A DNA stretch of 64,000 nt from QKMZ01 sp012965515 (GCA_937879965.1 CALFMP010000041.1:79787-143786); one strand, 5' to 3'; numbered from the stretch's first letter, positions 42,754 to 52,588 are shown. Made by a program: numbers and translations. The notes: a model not told the origin generated them from the sequence alone.

Positions 42754-45332
42754 GCAAAGATGCCCCTAAAGCCAAAGTCGTAGAGGTGGAAAACTCAGTC
42801 GAGTTGCGCATCATGAATTATATTATGGTGGCAATCACAATCTTGGGTTACTGCCTATACTCTGAAGCACCATTTGTTGTAACCGTGGGTTGTTTGCTGG
42901 TTTCCGGGCTAGGCAGTTATCTCAGTTATGTCTTCCGTTCGCGCAAATCACATCTGGTCAACGTGCTCATTCTCGCCGGTACATGCGGAGTTCTGGGACA
43001 TTTTGTCTTCGAGTCCATTAAGCAATTTTTTGGCAGCGGGCAATTTTTGCCAGCCTTTATGCAGGTTTTGTGCGGACTTCTCATTGTTCTCACATTCGAT
43101 TTGAGACAAAGAACGGATATCTATGTCGCAGCGACAGTATCGCTCGGGCTCATGGGATGTGTCGCGTCGCAGACAGGCAAGAGCAACGCCTTTGGTGTCT
43201 TTCCGATGGGATTCATCGTCGGCGGAGCGATTTTCCTCTACTTGATAGCTATTTCGCATAGCCGCGAAGGAAATCCGGCACAGGTTTCGGCATCAACCAG
43301 ACCGACTTTGCCTCAGGCTTTGAATGTTCCACAGCCGCTCTGGAAGCGGCCGGCCACCGGCGGTGCGCTGGTTGCCGTCGTCAGTTTGCCTGTTGTCTCT
43401 ATGCTCATCTTCTGCATGATGCCGCGAGGCGGCACGTCAATCGTCGATCTGATCGCCGACCAGGCGCGCATTTTGATGGCTCGTGCATACGAAAAAATGC
43501 ACCCTCCGCAGGCGCCCAGACAAACCGCTATGGTTCCTATTCCGCCGCGCACCCAGGCGAATAGCCCACCGAGGCCGCAAAATACCGGCAAAGACGCAAA
43601 GGGTCAGAAGTCAGATCAAAACGGCAAGAGCGGGAAAAACGGCACCGGCAAGGGAGACGGAAAAGGAGATGGAAACGGCGACGGCAAACGCCGTGAAGGA
43701 CCAAGAGAAAAACTTTCAGGTTACAAACCCGGCACCGATCCCAAGAATGCAAAACCCACAAAGGGCGGCAAACCTGACAAGAACGCCAAACCATCGGTAA
43801 ATGGAACAGGTAATCCGGATCCTGAACAGTTATCGAATCAAGGCAAACCAGAGCGTCCAAGACAGCAAATGGGACTGGCCGAAAAACGCGATCCGGCAGC
43901 GCAAGATGTCGTGCTCATGAGTGTAACGAGCAACCGCCCCGTTTATCTGCGCGGCATGGCCTTCGACACTTACGAAGGGCAGCGCTGGGTCAACAGCAAA
44001 AATCAACAATGGGCTGACGCACAGAAGATGGAAGACGACGCCTACGTAATAGGCAGCGTACGCTCCTTGCGCTTGCCGGCCAATTTCAGAGGTTCGGAAG
44101 TCGAACAAAGAATTGAAGTAAAAAGCGCCATGGATTTGACCATTCCATGCGGATGGATCCCGCAGGTGGTGCACTTCCCCGACGAAATCAGAGTAGCTAC
44201 AGACGGTTCTTTGGAAGCGAAAAACAATTTGAAACCGGGGCTCTTTTACACTGCCGTTTCTATGGTTCCATCTGCCGACCTCGATGAATTACGTTCGGCA
44301 ATCATGCCGAACCCGGAGCAGTTAGCCGATATTCGATTGCACTCGGCGCGCTTTTTACAACTACCGAAAAATTACGACCCGCAAATAAAATTACTGGCTA
44401 AAGAAATTGGCGGAAAGGACGGCAACTGGTTCGTCCATGCCGAGAGAATTTCCAATTACTTGAAAGCCAATTGCAGCTACCTCAACAACAATAATCAACT
44501 CGAGTCGGATGTAGACTCGGTGGCCAATTTCTTACTGACCACCAAAAGCGGCAGTTGTTCGATGTTTGCCTCCGCAGAGGCCGTTCTGCTTCGAGCGCAA
44601 GGAATTCCTTCTCGGGTAGTTTTCGGCTACTCGCCCGGCGAAAAAGATCCCAAGTCGGATGCGCTTCTTGTGCGAAAGAAAAACGAACACGCTTGGGCTG
44701 AAGTCTTCATCCCGACGCATGGATGGGTGCCAATCGATGCCACACCCGATGGAACATTGCCGATTCAGCCCTTCCAGGATGCACAAGGTGGGCGCATGGT
44801 GCTCAAGTCGACACACCAGGCCAGCCCGCCGCCACCTGCCAAAGTGGAAGATAAGAATGACCCGCAAAAGGCTTGGAGCTGGACTAAAAAACTCTCTTCC
44901 AACCCTTACGTGATTGCAATTCTCATCGCTATTGGCATTTTCCTCGCCTGGGAATTGGTCAAAAAAGGTCTCACGGCCTGGCGCTCCCAAAAGAAAGCAG
45001 CCGATGAAATCAAGAATATGAAGCCGTCCACGGCCCTCTATCTGCGTCTTATCAAAGACCTCGAGAAGGTAGCCGTTAGCAAAACTACAAGTGACACTCC
45101 CGAAGACGTAGCCTCGGCCGTTCGCAGCAAAGCCACTGAAAGTCCGTCATTCCCGCAGGCGTTGCGCTCGGAATTGCCGAATTTGGTCGACAATTTTGTC
45201 GAGACTTACTACCTTGATCGTTTCAGCAACAAGGAGGAATCAGAGCAGGAAGACAACAAACTTGGCGAGATCGGAGATAAAATACACGCATTGGTGCTTG
45301 AAAGCACCCTGACAAGTGCGCAGCGCAATTAG
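42750..45332 (+). CDS. Transglutaminase-like membrane protein
   Basis: An 860-residue protein. The N-terminus has about six membrane helices (DUF3488-type, to about residue 235). A long linker rich in Lys, Gly, Asn and Pro (about 255-375) leads to an external transglutaminase-like cysteine protease-fold domain with a full triad: Cys603 (GSCSMF), His647 (NEHAWAEV) and Asp663 (IDATP). Another membrane helix near 720 and a cytoplasmic helical tail follow. Family members may cleave or cross-link proteins at the cell surface; the substrate is unknown. It is the third gene of the MoxR/DUF58 operon. Confidence 0.93.
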   Translation: MSKDAPKAKVVEVENSVELRIMNYIMVAITILGYCLYSEAPFVVTVGCLLVSGLGSYLSYVFRSRKSHLVNVLILAGTCGVLGHFVFESIKQFFGSGQFLPAFMQVLCGLLIVLTFDLRQRTDIYVAATVSLGLMGCVASQTGKSNAFGVFPMGFIVGGAIFLYLIAISHSREGNPAQVSASTRPTLPQALNVPQPLWKRPATGGALVAVVSLPVVSMLIFCMMPRGGTSIVDLIADQARILMARAYEKMHPPQAPRQTAMVPIPPRTQANSPPRPQNTGKDAKGQKSDQNGKSGKNGTGKGDGKGDGNGDGKRREGPREKLSGYKPGTDPKNAKPTKGGKPDKNAKPSVNGTGNPDPEQLSNQGKPERPRQQMGLAEKRDPAAQDVVLMSVTSNRPVYLRGMAFDTYEGQRWVNSKNQQWADAQKMEDDAYVIGSVRSLRLPANFRGSEVEQRIEVKSAMDLTIPCGWIPQVVHFPDEIRVATDGSLEAKNNLKPGLFYTAVSMVPSADLDELRSAIMPNPEQLADIRLHSARFLQLPKNYDPQIKLLAKEIGGKDGNWFVHAERISNYLKANCSYLNNNNQLESDVDSVANFLLTTKSGSCSMFASAEAVLLRAQGIPSRVVFGYSPGEKDPKSDALLVRKKNEHAWAEVFIPTHGWVPIDATPDGTLPIQPFQDAQGGRMVLKSTHQASPPPPAKVEDKNDPQKAWSWTKKLSSNPYVIAILIAIGIFLAWELVKKGLTAWRSQKKAADEIKNMKPSTALYLRLIKDLEKVAVSKTTSDTPEDVASAVRSKATESPSFPQALRSELPNLVDNFVETYYLDRFSNKEESEQEDNKLGEIGDKIHALVLESTLTSAQRN

Positions 45333-45465
45333 TTGAGGTGCTTACGTTTCTGGCTATATAGCTGTAAAGTGTATATGTAGCCCCCGCTGCCCAAGCGGAA
45401 AAATGGCGTTTTGGAAAGCGTCTGAATAAAAAGAAGCCGGCAAGAGAGGCAAAAAGCGAGGAAAT

Positions 45466-46752
45466 ATGGTTCAACAGGTCAAGACAGGAACCCAACAACA
45501 ACAGGAGTTCGTTCCTCCGTATCCTTCTTCAATTGCCGAGACCGGCTTGAAAGAAGGCTTTCTGGAAGAATTGATCCTCAAAGACATTTATCTGGTCAAC
45601 TTCGCGATGGGTCGCGAAATTGCCGCAAGAACCCAGCTTCCCTTCAAGATCATCGAAGAAATTCTCGAAGTTTTGAAGCGTCAGCTCCTGATTGAAGTCC
45701 GTAGTGCCGGCGGGCTGGCTGACTATGAATACACACCTACCGAAAAGGGACGCGACAGGGCTCGCTCCTACTTCGACCACAACGCTTACAACGGTGCCTG
45801 CCCGGTACCATGGTCGCGTTATGTAGACTCACTCAAGTATCAGACCATCCGTCGTGAATCGGTTACGCCGCGCGACTTGGAAGTAGCCTTCTCGGACATC
45901 ATGGTCAACCGCCGCACCATCAACTCGGTCGGTCCAGCCATCAACTCCGGACGTGGGATGTTCCTCTTCGGTGAAGCTGGCAACGGTAAGACGTCAATTG
46001 CCGAGCGGATTGTCCGCAGCTTCAAAGGTCACATCTTCATCCCTTACGCAGTCGAAATCGACGGACAAATCATCCGCGTATACGACTCACACAACCACCA
46101 GCAAGTTTCGGCAGCCAACTACCCGAGAGACTATGACCACCGTTGGGTGCGCATCCAGCGTCCTTGCGTAGTCGTAGGCGGTGAGTTGACGATCGACATG
46201 CTCGAGTTGCAGTTCGACTACGGTACAAAGCTCTATGAAGCGCCCATTCAGCTCAAGTCCAATTGCGGCTTGCTGCTCATCGACGACTTTGGCAGACAAA
46301 GAATCGACCACAAGTCACTGCTCAACCGCTGGATCGTCCCATTGGAAAAGCGCGTCGACTATTTGAGCTTGCACACCGGTAAAAAACTGGAAGTACCATT
46401 TGAACAGCTGATCGTGTTCTCCACGAACCTGAACCCGGCAGACCTGGTTGACGAAGCTTTCTTGAGACGGATTCCGTACAAGATCAATATCACCAACCCT
46501 ACCGAAGACGAATTCAAGTGGATCTTCCTTCAATATTGCCAACGCACAGGCGTTCCATACAACGAAGAAGCGGTCAATTACCTGATCGAGTCCCAATACC
46601 GCAGCGGCAAGCGCAACATGCGTTGCTGCCACCCGCGCGACATTGTCGACCAGGTTGTTAACCTCTGCGCTTTCCTCCAGACGGAGCCAAGGCTGTCAAG
46701 AGAATATCTCGACCACGCCTGCGCCGTTTACTTCGCCGCTATGGGCAAGTAA
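45466..46752 (+). CDS. AAA+ ATPase with N-terminal winged helix
   Basis: A 428-residue ATPase. The N-terminal 100 residues look like a winged helix (FKIIEEILEVLKRQLLIEV, then YEYTPTEKGRDRARSY). The AAA+ core has Walker A GEAGNGKT (Lys175), Walker B LLLIDD (Asp273, Asp274), a sensor-1-like FSTNLNPADL and an Arg-finger candidate in EAFLRRIPYK. It is related to predicted ATPases seen in cyanobacteria and other phyla, with no assigned role. GAGGAAAT precedes the ATG. It lies 133 bases after the transglutaminase gene and ends before the palindrome at 46790 and a strong terminator. Confidence 0.88.
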   Translation: MVQQVKTGTQQQQEFVPPYPSSIAETGLKEGFLEELILKDIYLVNFAMGREIAARTQLPFKIIEEILEVLKRQLLIEVRSAGGLADYEYTPTEKGRDRARSYFDHNAYNGACPVPWSRYVDSLKYQTIRRESVTPRDLEVAFSDIMVNRRTINSVGPAINSGRGMFLFGEAGNGKTSIAERIVRSFKGHIFIPYAVEIDGQIIRVYDSHNHQQVSAANYPRDYDHRWVRIQRPCVVVGGELTIDMLELQFDYGTKLYEAPIQLKSNCGLLLIDDFGRQRIDHKSLLNRWIVPLEKRVDYLSLHTGKKLEVPFEQLIVFSTNLNPADLVDEAFLRRIPYKINITNPTEDEFKWIFLQYCQRTGVPYNEEAVNYLIESQYRSGKRNMRCCHPRDIVDQVVNLCAFLQTEPRLSREYLDHACAVYFAAMGK

Positions 46753-46789
46753 TCAAGAGCGCAGAGAGCCAACGCCAATCGTTGCGCTG

Positions 46790-46815
46790 AATTTCAATTG
46801 ATATCAATTGAAATT
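46790..46815. repeat. 26-bp core palindrome, copy 3
   Basis: The same 26-base core as at 25651 and 32209 (half-site AATTTCAATTGAT), centred between 46802 and 46803. The outer arms do not match each other here. It lies 37 bases after the AAA+ gene stop and 30 bases before its terminator. Confidence 0.95.
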
Positions 46816-46845
46816 TCGAACCTAGTAGTCCCAGGACTGAAATTT

Positions 46846-46883
46846 GAGAGCTTGCTTCTTGACAGCAAGCTCTCTTCTTTCTC
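46846..46883 (+). terminator. Rho-independent terminator
   Basis: An 11-bp perfect stem (GAGAGCTTGCT / AGCAAGCTCTC) with a 7-base loop, followed by TTCTTTCTC. It ends the transcript of the AAA+ gene and separates it from the TonB-like gene. Confidence 0.85.
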
Positions 46884-46956
46884 ATAAAAAGGGACGTAGA
46901 GCCGCCGCGTGATACGATTTATAGCGCTTGAAATGTAGAAAAATAGACCTATTGCC

Positions 46957-48405
46957 TTGTCGGAAAAACCAGATTCTACGAATGCAAGCTTAGACTCGAC
47001 TGTCGCCGGTGAAGAGCCGGAATTGCCAGCCGAGGATTTTACGCAGCCTGGTGACGGGGCTCAAGAGAATTCAACAGTCGAAATCATTTCCGAATCGGAA
47101 ACCGCTGCAGAAGCAGCGCAAAACACAGAATTGCCTAGCGAAGAAACAACAGAAGCGGCACCTTACTCAGCCGCCGAGGCGAAGCAAGTAGAGAAAACGC
47201 ACCTTCCTTCTACACTTCCTGCCAACCTGTTAACATCCGCCACGTCCATAACTTGGATCGCAGTATTCGTATATAACGGTGTCGCAGGCATTTCATTGCC
47301 TTGGTCCATAACGCTTTCATGCGTGGCATTCTGGGCACTTGCCACCACAAGAAGGCAATCTCAAACTCACGCATTTGCGGCAGCGCGCATTGGCACTCCT
47401 GAAGAAGGGCGCTTCGCCAGATACTTCTCGAAAACATACTTGAGCGTTTCATTACTGCTTTTCGCTTGGCTGTTCGCTCACGGGTTCAAAGTAACGGCAC
47501 CAGTCGTTTCACAAAGACAATTCATCGATATTGAGCTCACATCCTTTGCCGACTTCAAAGACAACAATGCGCTTACGGCGAGCACAGAAGAAAAAGACAG
47601 CAATAGAAAACGCAGCGGCAGCACAGACAAAATTTCGATGACACCACCGGTAGTGCAGCCCGATAGCCGCGCGGCAACGAGAACAAGTCAAAAAACTGAA
47701 GAAGCTGGAAAGCGCGCATTGCAACCGGCAGCGCCGAAGAAAATTACAGCGGCCCCAACAGAGATGGTGTTAAAAGGTGTGCAAGTCCAATCGGCCGTCA
47801 CGGCAATGGATGCCGAAATCGCCGCGCAACAACAGAAAGCAGAAACCAAAGCACGCCTCATCGCCCAAGTAAAACTTCCTTCGGGCTGGAAAAGTGTTCA
47901 AGCTGATCAAACCTACACCAGACAAAGCAACATCAGCCCGGGCGTGAAGTCTGAACAATCTCGTGCCAACAACGAATCTATGTTCATGGAAGAATCATCT
48001 CCAGTGGAACTCTTCGAAGTGGTAGACAATGAAGGCGACGCCGGACTGGAGATTTTTCAATCTGGTGGGCGAAGCTCGGGTGGAAAGGGAGCGCCGTCCA
48101 CCCTGCAAGACTATCTAAAGCAGCTTCATAAGCGAATCAAGCGTGCATGGTCCCCCCCGAATGGAGATCCGCGCGTTGCTCAGATTCTTTTTCGCATAAC
48201 CAAAGACGGCAAGCTCAAACAAATAAGACTGATTCGTTCGTCAGGCAGTTCCGACTGCGACGAATCCGCGATGAACGCCATCGCTGCCTGCGCGCCGTTC
48301 AAAGGCTTGCCTGCGGATTTCGCAGCAGACAGTTTGGACATCAAATATACTTTCAATTACAAAATCGACTCTTTGTCTGAAGTTCCGGCAGCAAGAATTC
48401 GCTGA
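46957..48405 (+). CDS. TonB-family protein
   Basis: A 482-residue protein. An acidic cytoplasmic N-terminus (about 90 residues) precedes hydrophobic helices near 92-125 and 165-185. A long Ala/Thr/Lys-rich periplasmic spacer follows, and the last about 90 residues form a TonB C-terminal domain (LHKRIKRAWSPP, VAQILFRITKDGKLKQIRLI, then SGSSDCDESAMNAI). TonB proteins pass energy to outer-membrane receptors; many multi-TonB relatives have other envelope roles. No ExbB/ExbD or receptor gene is in the window. The start is TTG 46957 with a weak ribosome site. Confidence 0.85.
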   Translation: MSEKPDSTNASLDSTVAGEEPELPAEDFTQPGDGAQENSTVEIISESETAAEAAQNTELPSEETTEAAPYSAAEAKQVEKTHLPSTLPANLLTSATSITWIAVFVYNGVAGISLPWSITLSCVAFWALATTRRQSQTHAFAAARIGTPEEGRFARYFSKTYLSVSLLLFAWLFAHGFKVTAPVVSQRQFIDIELTSFADFKDNNALTASTEEKDSNRKRSGSTDKISMTPPVVQPDSRAATRTSQKTEEAGKRALQPAAPKKITAAPTEMVLKGVQVQSAVTAMDAEIAAQQQKAETKARLIAQVKLPSGWKSVQADQTYTRQSNISPGVKSEQSRANNESMFMEESSPVELFEVVDNEGDAGLEIFQSGGRSSGGKGAPSTLQDYLKQLHKRIKRAWSPPNGDPRVAQILFRITKDGKLKQIRLIRSSGSSDCDESAMNAIAACAPFKGLPADFAADSLDIKYTFNYKIDSLSEVPAARIR

Positions 48406-48408
48406 CGA

Positions 48409-48870
48409 ATGAAATTCAAACATCTATCTCGAATTGCCATGACGCTTACCGCTTGCTCTGTAATTGCCTGCACGGACAGACGGCAGGAGATCAGTTACAG
48501 TCCTCACGTAGACTGGGGAGTGGACGAGTACGAATTCTTCGACTTGACGAAAGCTGCGGTCGAAAAGAAATTTGATGGCGTTCTGTGTTTCAAACATGGC
48601 TTCCAGCGACTGCATTTGATAGACGGACCTCACTTAAATTATCTGGGTCCGACATTTCGCATCGGCTTCACCGATGGAAAGGTGACTTCTGTTCAAGGCG
48701 TTTTTGAAGGGTGTAAAGAGACACTCTTCCGGCCGCCGTTCAGTAACAAAAAAGATGCCCTGAAATTCGCCATAGAAGGGCTCAGCAGTGCAAATGCAAG
48801 CGATACAAAAACTCTAAATAAGCTAGCGGCAGCGAGAAAAGAACTCGCCGCCGTCGAAGCTTCCCAGTGA
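48409..48870 (+). CDS. Putative lipoprotein (153 aa)
   Basis: Begins 3 bases after the stop of the TonB-like gene, so it is almost certainly co-transcribed. It has a signal segment (HLSRIAMTLTACSV) and a lipobox VIAC (Cys21). The mature protein is about 130 residues with a helical C-terminus. No family is recognised. It may be an envelope partner of the TonB-like protein. Confidence 0.7.
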   Translation: MKFKHLSRIAMTLTACSVIACTDRRQEISYSPHVDWGVDEYEFFDLTKAAVEKKFDGVLCFKHGFQRLHLIDGPHLNYLGPTFRIGFTDGKVTSVQGVFEGCKETLFRPPFSNKKDALKFAIEGLSSANASDTKTLNKLAAARKELAAVEASQ

Positions 48871-48885
48871 ATTGCTCAATTCAGA

Positions 48886-49431
48886 CTATTCATTGCACGG
48901 ACAGCATCGATTTTCTGGACTGCCGTCTTCCCCGATTGCCGGAGCTTCCGTAACAGCACCGTAATAGACTGTTTCAGGCTCCATTTCCGGCTCACGTCTT
49001 GCGTCGTTGGCATTGTCCCAGATTTCGCCGGTTTCCAAATTTTCAAACCAGTCAAAAGGATCGAAGCCGCTGCGCACCTCATCAAATCTGGTCAACGCGT
49101 ACTCAGCGGCAATACGGTCTAGCACGCTAGTGTCGTCTTTGGCTAAAACCTCTTCCAATTCGCCTTTCGTGATGTCTCCGTCATCGTCAAGATCCAGCAC
49201 ATCTCGTCTTTTGAATAAAAGAACAGGCAGCACTGCAGTTTTTTCCATCATACGCATAGCATCGAAACGCATTCTGGGATCTGCATCCAGACCTATTCTT
49301 GCAGCTGCAATTTCCGCATTGTCTGCCAAGCCAAAGCTGTCATCCGAATCGACTCCCAGAAAGTCGCTATTCATGTCGCTTTTCACATACTCGTAGACTT
49401 GAGCGCAAAAACCTCTAATAGAATCTTTCAT
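48886..49431 (-). CDS. EF-hand protein (181 aa)
   Basis: A soluble acidic protein with one canonical EF-hand calcium loop at residues 80-91 (DLDDDGDITKGE: Asp at positions 1, 3, 5 and 7, Gly6, Ile8, Glu12) flanked by helices. The C-terminus ends with a cysteine-rich CCPCNE. ATG 49431 has GAGGA 6 bases upstream. It is 44 bases downstream of the YxGDxW-domain gene on the same strand, so the two probably form a transcription unit. No signal peptide is visible. Confidence 0.75.
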   Translation of the reverse strand: MKDSIRGFCAQVYEYVKSDMNSDFLGVDSDDSFGLADNAEIAAARIGLDADPRMRFDAMRMMEKTAVLPVLLFKRRDVLDLDDDGDITKGELEEVLAKDDTSVLDRIAAEYALTRFDEVRSGFDPFDWFENLETGEIWDNANDARREPEMEPETVYYGAVTEAPAIGEDGSPENRCCPCNE

Positions 49432-49475
49432 ATACAATCCTCATTTACTGTGGAAGTATGCGGTTCGAAAAACGC

Positions 49476-50474
49476 TCAACTGATGCTGCTTTCTCTACCG
49501 GACCAGACATCACCAACGTAGTTCAAAGGACGACCATGGGCATCTACCTGTCTGTAGTATTGCCCTTCGCGTTCAATCGCACGCAGAACAATTCTCTCTT
49601 TACCGTTTTCATCTTCCGCAAACAAGTGAACGTAGTTGCGATCGCTTCCTGGGGCAACCGGTGCAATGGCAATCCGGCAACGAACGGGCTTGCCATGATC
49701 GAGAAGAACGATCTCTTCTTTGCCGGCGGCATGCAAGGCTTCTATCGCTTTCAGCTTGTCCTCAGGGCTTGCCTTGGGATTTTCCAGGATATCCATGGCT
49801 TCGGCAACTTCGTCCTTCTTGCTTCCTGACTTTTCAGCATCATTGTCTTTCGCCGATTTCGCCTTCTCCGCGGAATTGTGGTCTCCTTCGCCAGATTCGT
49901 CATCCTGCTCGCCGTCTCTCTCATTCTCGGAGTTCTTCTGATTCTTCTGTTCTTCGTAAGCGCGCTGTTCTTCTTTTTTCTGGACAGCCTCATCGAGAGT
50001 CGTCTCATGCTCGTCCCTGGCCCACTCGGTGATCTCATCGGCAGTGAGGTCCCCGGTGTCGAACATATTCCAACTGCTTTCATCGGTCATGTCGTGGAAA
50101 TTGCTTTTAACGTACTCAAGCGCTCTGCGCAGTTCCGGGGTCAACGGGCTGCCATCCGGGAGTTGACCTGCGGCGAGCACTGCATCCACATCCTCCTCAG
50201 TCATATTGTTAGACTCACCTGTATCATCTTTTACGGCGCCGGCGATTACCTGCACAACGGCCGCGTTATCGCCCGTCAGTTCGTAAACGACATTTTCTTC
50301 CTCAGTCAATTCCACACGTGGAAGCAAACCAGCGTCTACTTCTCTTTGTGTTCTCTGCGCGTTGGCGTCGTTGCGATTTTCCCTTTCGCTCTCAATACAC
50401 TCCGAATAGGCTTGCTGAGAGAAAGAACCATCAGGACGCATTGCACGGGCATCACAAGCTTCAGCTCTGTACAT
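49476..50474 (-). CDS. Charged protein with C-terminal YxGDxW domain
   Basis: A 332-residue protein. ATG 50474 has AGGAG 8 bases upstream. The N-terminal part has EF-hand-like but incomplete helices (NNMTEEDVDAVLAAGQ and MFDTGDLTADEITEW). The centre is a very charged Glu/Lys/Asp/Ser segment (about 165-225), likely coiled or disordered. The last about 105 residues align with residues 78-167 of the protein at 17966-18979, including ENGKERIVLRAI against RGHEQIVMRAA and GRPLNYVGDVWS against GKPVSYYGDIWS. No signal peptide. Function unknown. Confidence 0.7.
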   Translation of the reverse strand: MYRAEACDARAMRPDGSFSQQAYSECIESERENRNDANAQRTQREVDAGLLPRVELTEEENVVYELTGDNAAVVQVIAGAVKDDTGESNNMTEEDVDAVLAAGQLPDGSPLTPELRRALEYVKSNFHDMTDESSWNMFDTGDLTADEITEWARDEHETTLDEAVQKKEEQRAYEEQKNQKNSENERDGEQDDESGEGDHNSAEKAKSAKDNDAEKSGSKKDEVAEAMDILENPKASPEDKLKAIEALHAAGKEEIVLLDHGKPVRCRIAIAPVAPGSDRNYVHLFAEDENGKERIVLRAIEREGQYYRQVDAHGRPLNYVGDVWSGRESSIS

Positions 50475-50800
50475 AGTAATTTCTCCTTTTGTGGCACAGA
50501 CAAGCCGGCAAAGCAAGCTCACCAGCCTGCTGACGAAAGTCAGAGTGCATAGGGGGTTTGCACAGTCAACCAAGACGCCTGAAGAGAATCCTCAGCGGTC
50601 GTCTCCCTTTTCGCTCAACAAGCGCCTCAGTTGCTGGCTAGCGCAAAATCGTATAGGTGCTGGGTTAGGGGCGTGATTGCTGCACCTGACTTGGGGTCCA
50701 AGGGGCTGCTCTTCACGTTGACAAAGTAAACCCTGTCACTGACATTTGACTGACAAAATCTTCAGACTCAAAAACTATTTGGGTTCGAGCGGCAACTTTA
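50475..50800. other. Intergenic region, nothing recognised
   Basis: About 325 bases between the HK2 gene stop and the start of the YxGDxW gene. No RNA gene, terminator or repeat was identified. It should contain the promoter of the minus-strand unit that starts at 50474. Confidence 0.35.
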
Positions 50801-52561
50801 TCAAACTTCCTTTATAGGCAAACGAATCTCAAATGTAGTACCGGAACCAAGTTCGCTCCGCACCAAGAGACTCCCACCGTGCAGTTCCACGAGCTTCTTG
50901 CATATCTCCAGACCGAGGCCGAAGCCTTGTTTATGCTGTCCGGAAGACTCTTTGACTTGTTTGAATTTATCAAATATGAAAGGCAACGACTCTTTGTCAA
51001 TACCGGGACCTTCATCCACGACAAGAATTTTGCTGACGGCGTCTTCCTTGCCGTATTTGAGAAAAACCTTTTTGCCGGCCGGGGAAAATTTGACAGCGTT
51101 GCCAATCAGGTTAACCAAAACCTGCACGATACGCCCACTTTCACAATATATAAATTGATTGCTGTCATCCCGTTCAATCGTTATGTCTTTCGCTTTCGCC
51201 AACATCTCCACGCCCGGCAATGTCTCGTCGATCAAGTCATTGAATGTTACCAGCTCCAGATCGAGCGACAGTTGCCCGCTGTCTAAGCGCTCCAACTCCA
51301 GCAAGTCATTGATCAAAAACATGAGCCTGTTGTTGCTGGCAATAGATCTATCTACTAATGTCTTGCCGCGATCGCTCAGATTCCCGATAGACGGATCGCT
51401 CTTCAACAGGTCCAGCGTGAGCAAATTAGCCGATACAGGCGTACGCAGGTCATGGCTTACCATCGCCATAAAGCTCTGTTTCATCCGCTCGAGTTCCTTG
51501 CGTGCGCCAATATCGTGCGCAACGCAAAAGTATGCGTGCTCAGAATCGGACCAATGAACAGAGATTTGGACTTCAACATTCTGATTGTTATCACCTGCGA
51601 GTTTTGTTTCGAATACTTGATCTACACCTATGGTACGAGCCTTCTCAATTGCGTCCGTCGCACCGCCTAAAACATTGGCAACGTGCTGTCCTAAGAGTTC
51701 CTCAGGCTTCACGCCAAGCAGCTTCTGGACTGCATCGCTGACGAAGGAAAAACGCAGCTTGGAATCGATAGCAAAAATCCACTCACCTGAGTTTTTCAAA
51801 ATTGCTCGTTCACGCTCGCTCAATTGCTTAATCGATTTCGCCATCAAGTGAAACGTTCTATCTACATCGGCTAGTTCATCGGCTCCTTTCATCTGTGGCA
51901 GCAACTTCTCTCCCCGTGCCAGATTCTCAGAGTTTTGCTTCAACACTTTCAACTGCTTCGAAGTCAAAAATATCACGTAGCCGGCAATTCCAAACGTCAC
52001 GACCGCACAGAGAATCGCCGATTGCAGAGCCAATTCGTCGAAGTGTTTACGCTTTGCCTGCACGACAACCAACATTTGTTTGTACTTCAATTCCTGTTGA
52101 ATTTGAGCGTGTTCCATAATGGAAAGCGCGCTGCGCCCCAGCTTTGTGAACCGGAGCGTTTTGCTCAAATCGCGCAGATTTACATCGTTTTCGTCCTCGT
52201 CGATAGTTGACTGAACGGTTTCTTCAATCTCCGAGAGAACCGCTTGCACTTCTTGCATATGCCGTTCGGTGCCGGCAATTGCAGCCATATCCTCACGCAA
52301 TTTCTTCATTCTCTCCAAATGATGGATTGAACGCTCCTTTTTAAGAGCCGTGCGCTTCGACTTGTAGCTGACTATATCGGAAAGAGAATCCATGCCGGCC
52401 TTTACGGCCTTGCCGATGACGATCACCACGTCTTTCTGCCGCCGCTCCTCGATATACGCTCTATCCAGCTCTTCTTGCGCGGTCTTCACCTGAGTCAATA
52501 GATAACACTGCAGGACGAGCGGAATCACAGCAAGTAGAGCCAGTCGATGCCAAAGTTTCAT
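50801..52561 (-). CDS. PAS-containing sensor histidine kinase (paralogue)
   Basis: A 586-residue kinase with the same plan as that at 11544: TM1 (about 5-22), a helical external sensor region, TM2 near 185-205, HAMP-like linker, PAS (SGEWIFAIDSKLRFSFVSDA), His370 in VSHDLRTPVS, and ATPase boxes NLIGNAVKF, DEGPGI and GFGLGLEI. ATG 52561 matches the paralogue start; a TTG at 52585 is possible. It follows its response regulator by 27 bases in one operon, so it is expected to phosphorylate that protein. The signal is unknown. Confidence 0.93.
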   Translation of the reverse strand: MKLWHRLALLAVIPLVLQCYLLTQVKTAQEELDRAYIEERRQKDVVIVIGKAVKAGMDSLSDIVSYKSKRTALKKERSIHHLERMKKLREDMAAIAGTERHMQEVQAVLSEIEETVQSTIDEDENDVNLRDLSKTLRFTKLGRSALSIMEHAQIQQELKYKQMLVVVQAKRKHFDELALQSAILCAVVTFGIAGYVIFLTSKQLKVLKQNSENLARGEKLLPQMKGADELADVDRTFHLMAKSIKQLSERERAILKNSGEWIFAIDSKLRFSFVSDAVQKLLGVKPEELLGQHVANVLGGATDAIEKARTIGVDQVFETKLAGDNNQNVEVQISVHWSDSEHAYFCVAHDIGARKELERMKQSFMAMVSHDLRTPVSANLLTLDLLKSDPSIGNLSDRGKTLVDRSIASNNRLMFLINDLLELERLDSGQLSLDLELVTFNDLIDETLPGVEMLAKAKDITIERDDSNQFIYCESGRIVQVLVNLIGNAVKFSPAGKKVFLKYGKEDAVSKILVVDEGPGIDKESLPFIFDKFKQVKESSGQHKQGFGLGLEICKKLVELHGGSLLVRSELGSGTTFEIRLPIKEV

Positions 52562-52588
52562 ACAATGCCCGCTGCCGGTTTCCAAAAG

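Noticed and set aside
48868..48883. TGAATTG-CT-CAATTCA dyad as a terminator
   Set aside because: The stem is AT-rich, includes the stop codon and has no T-run.
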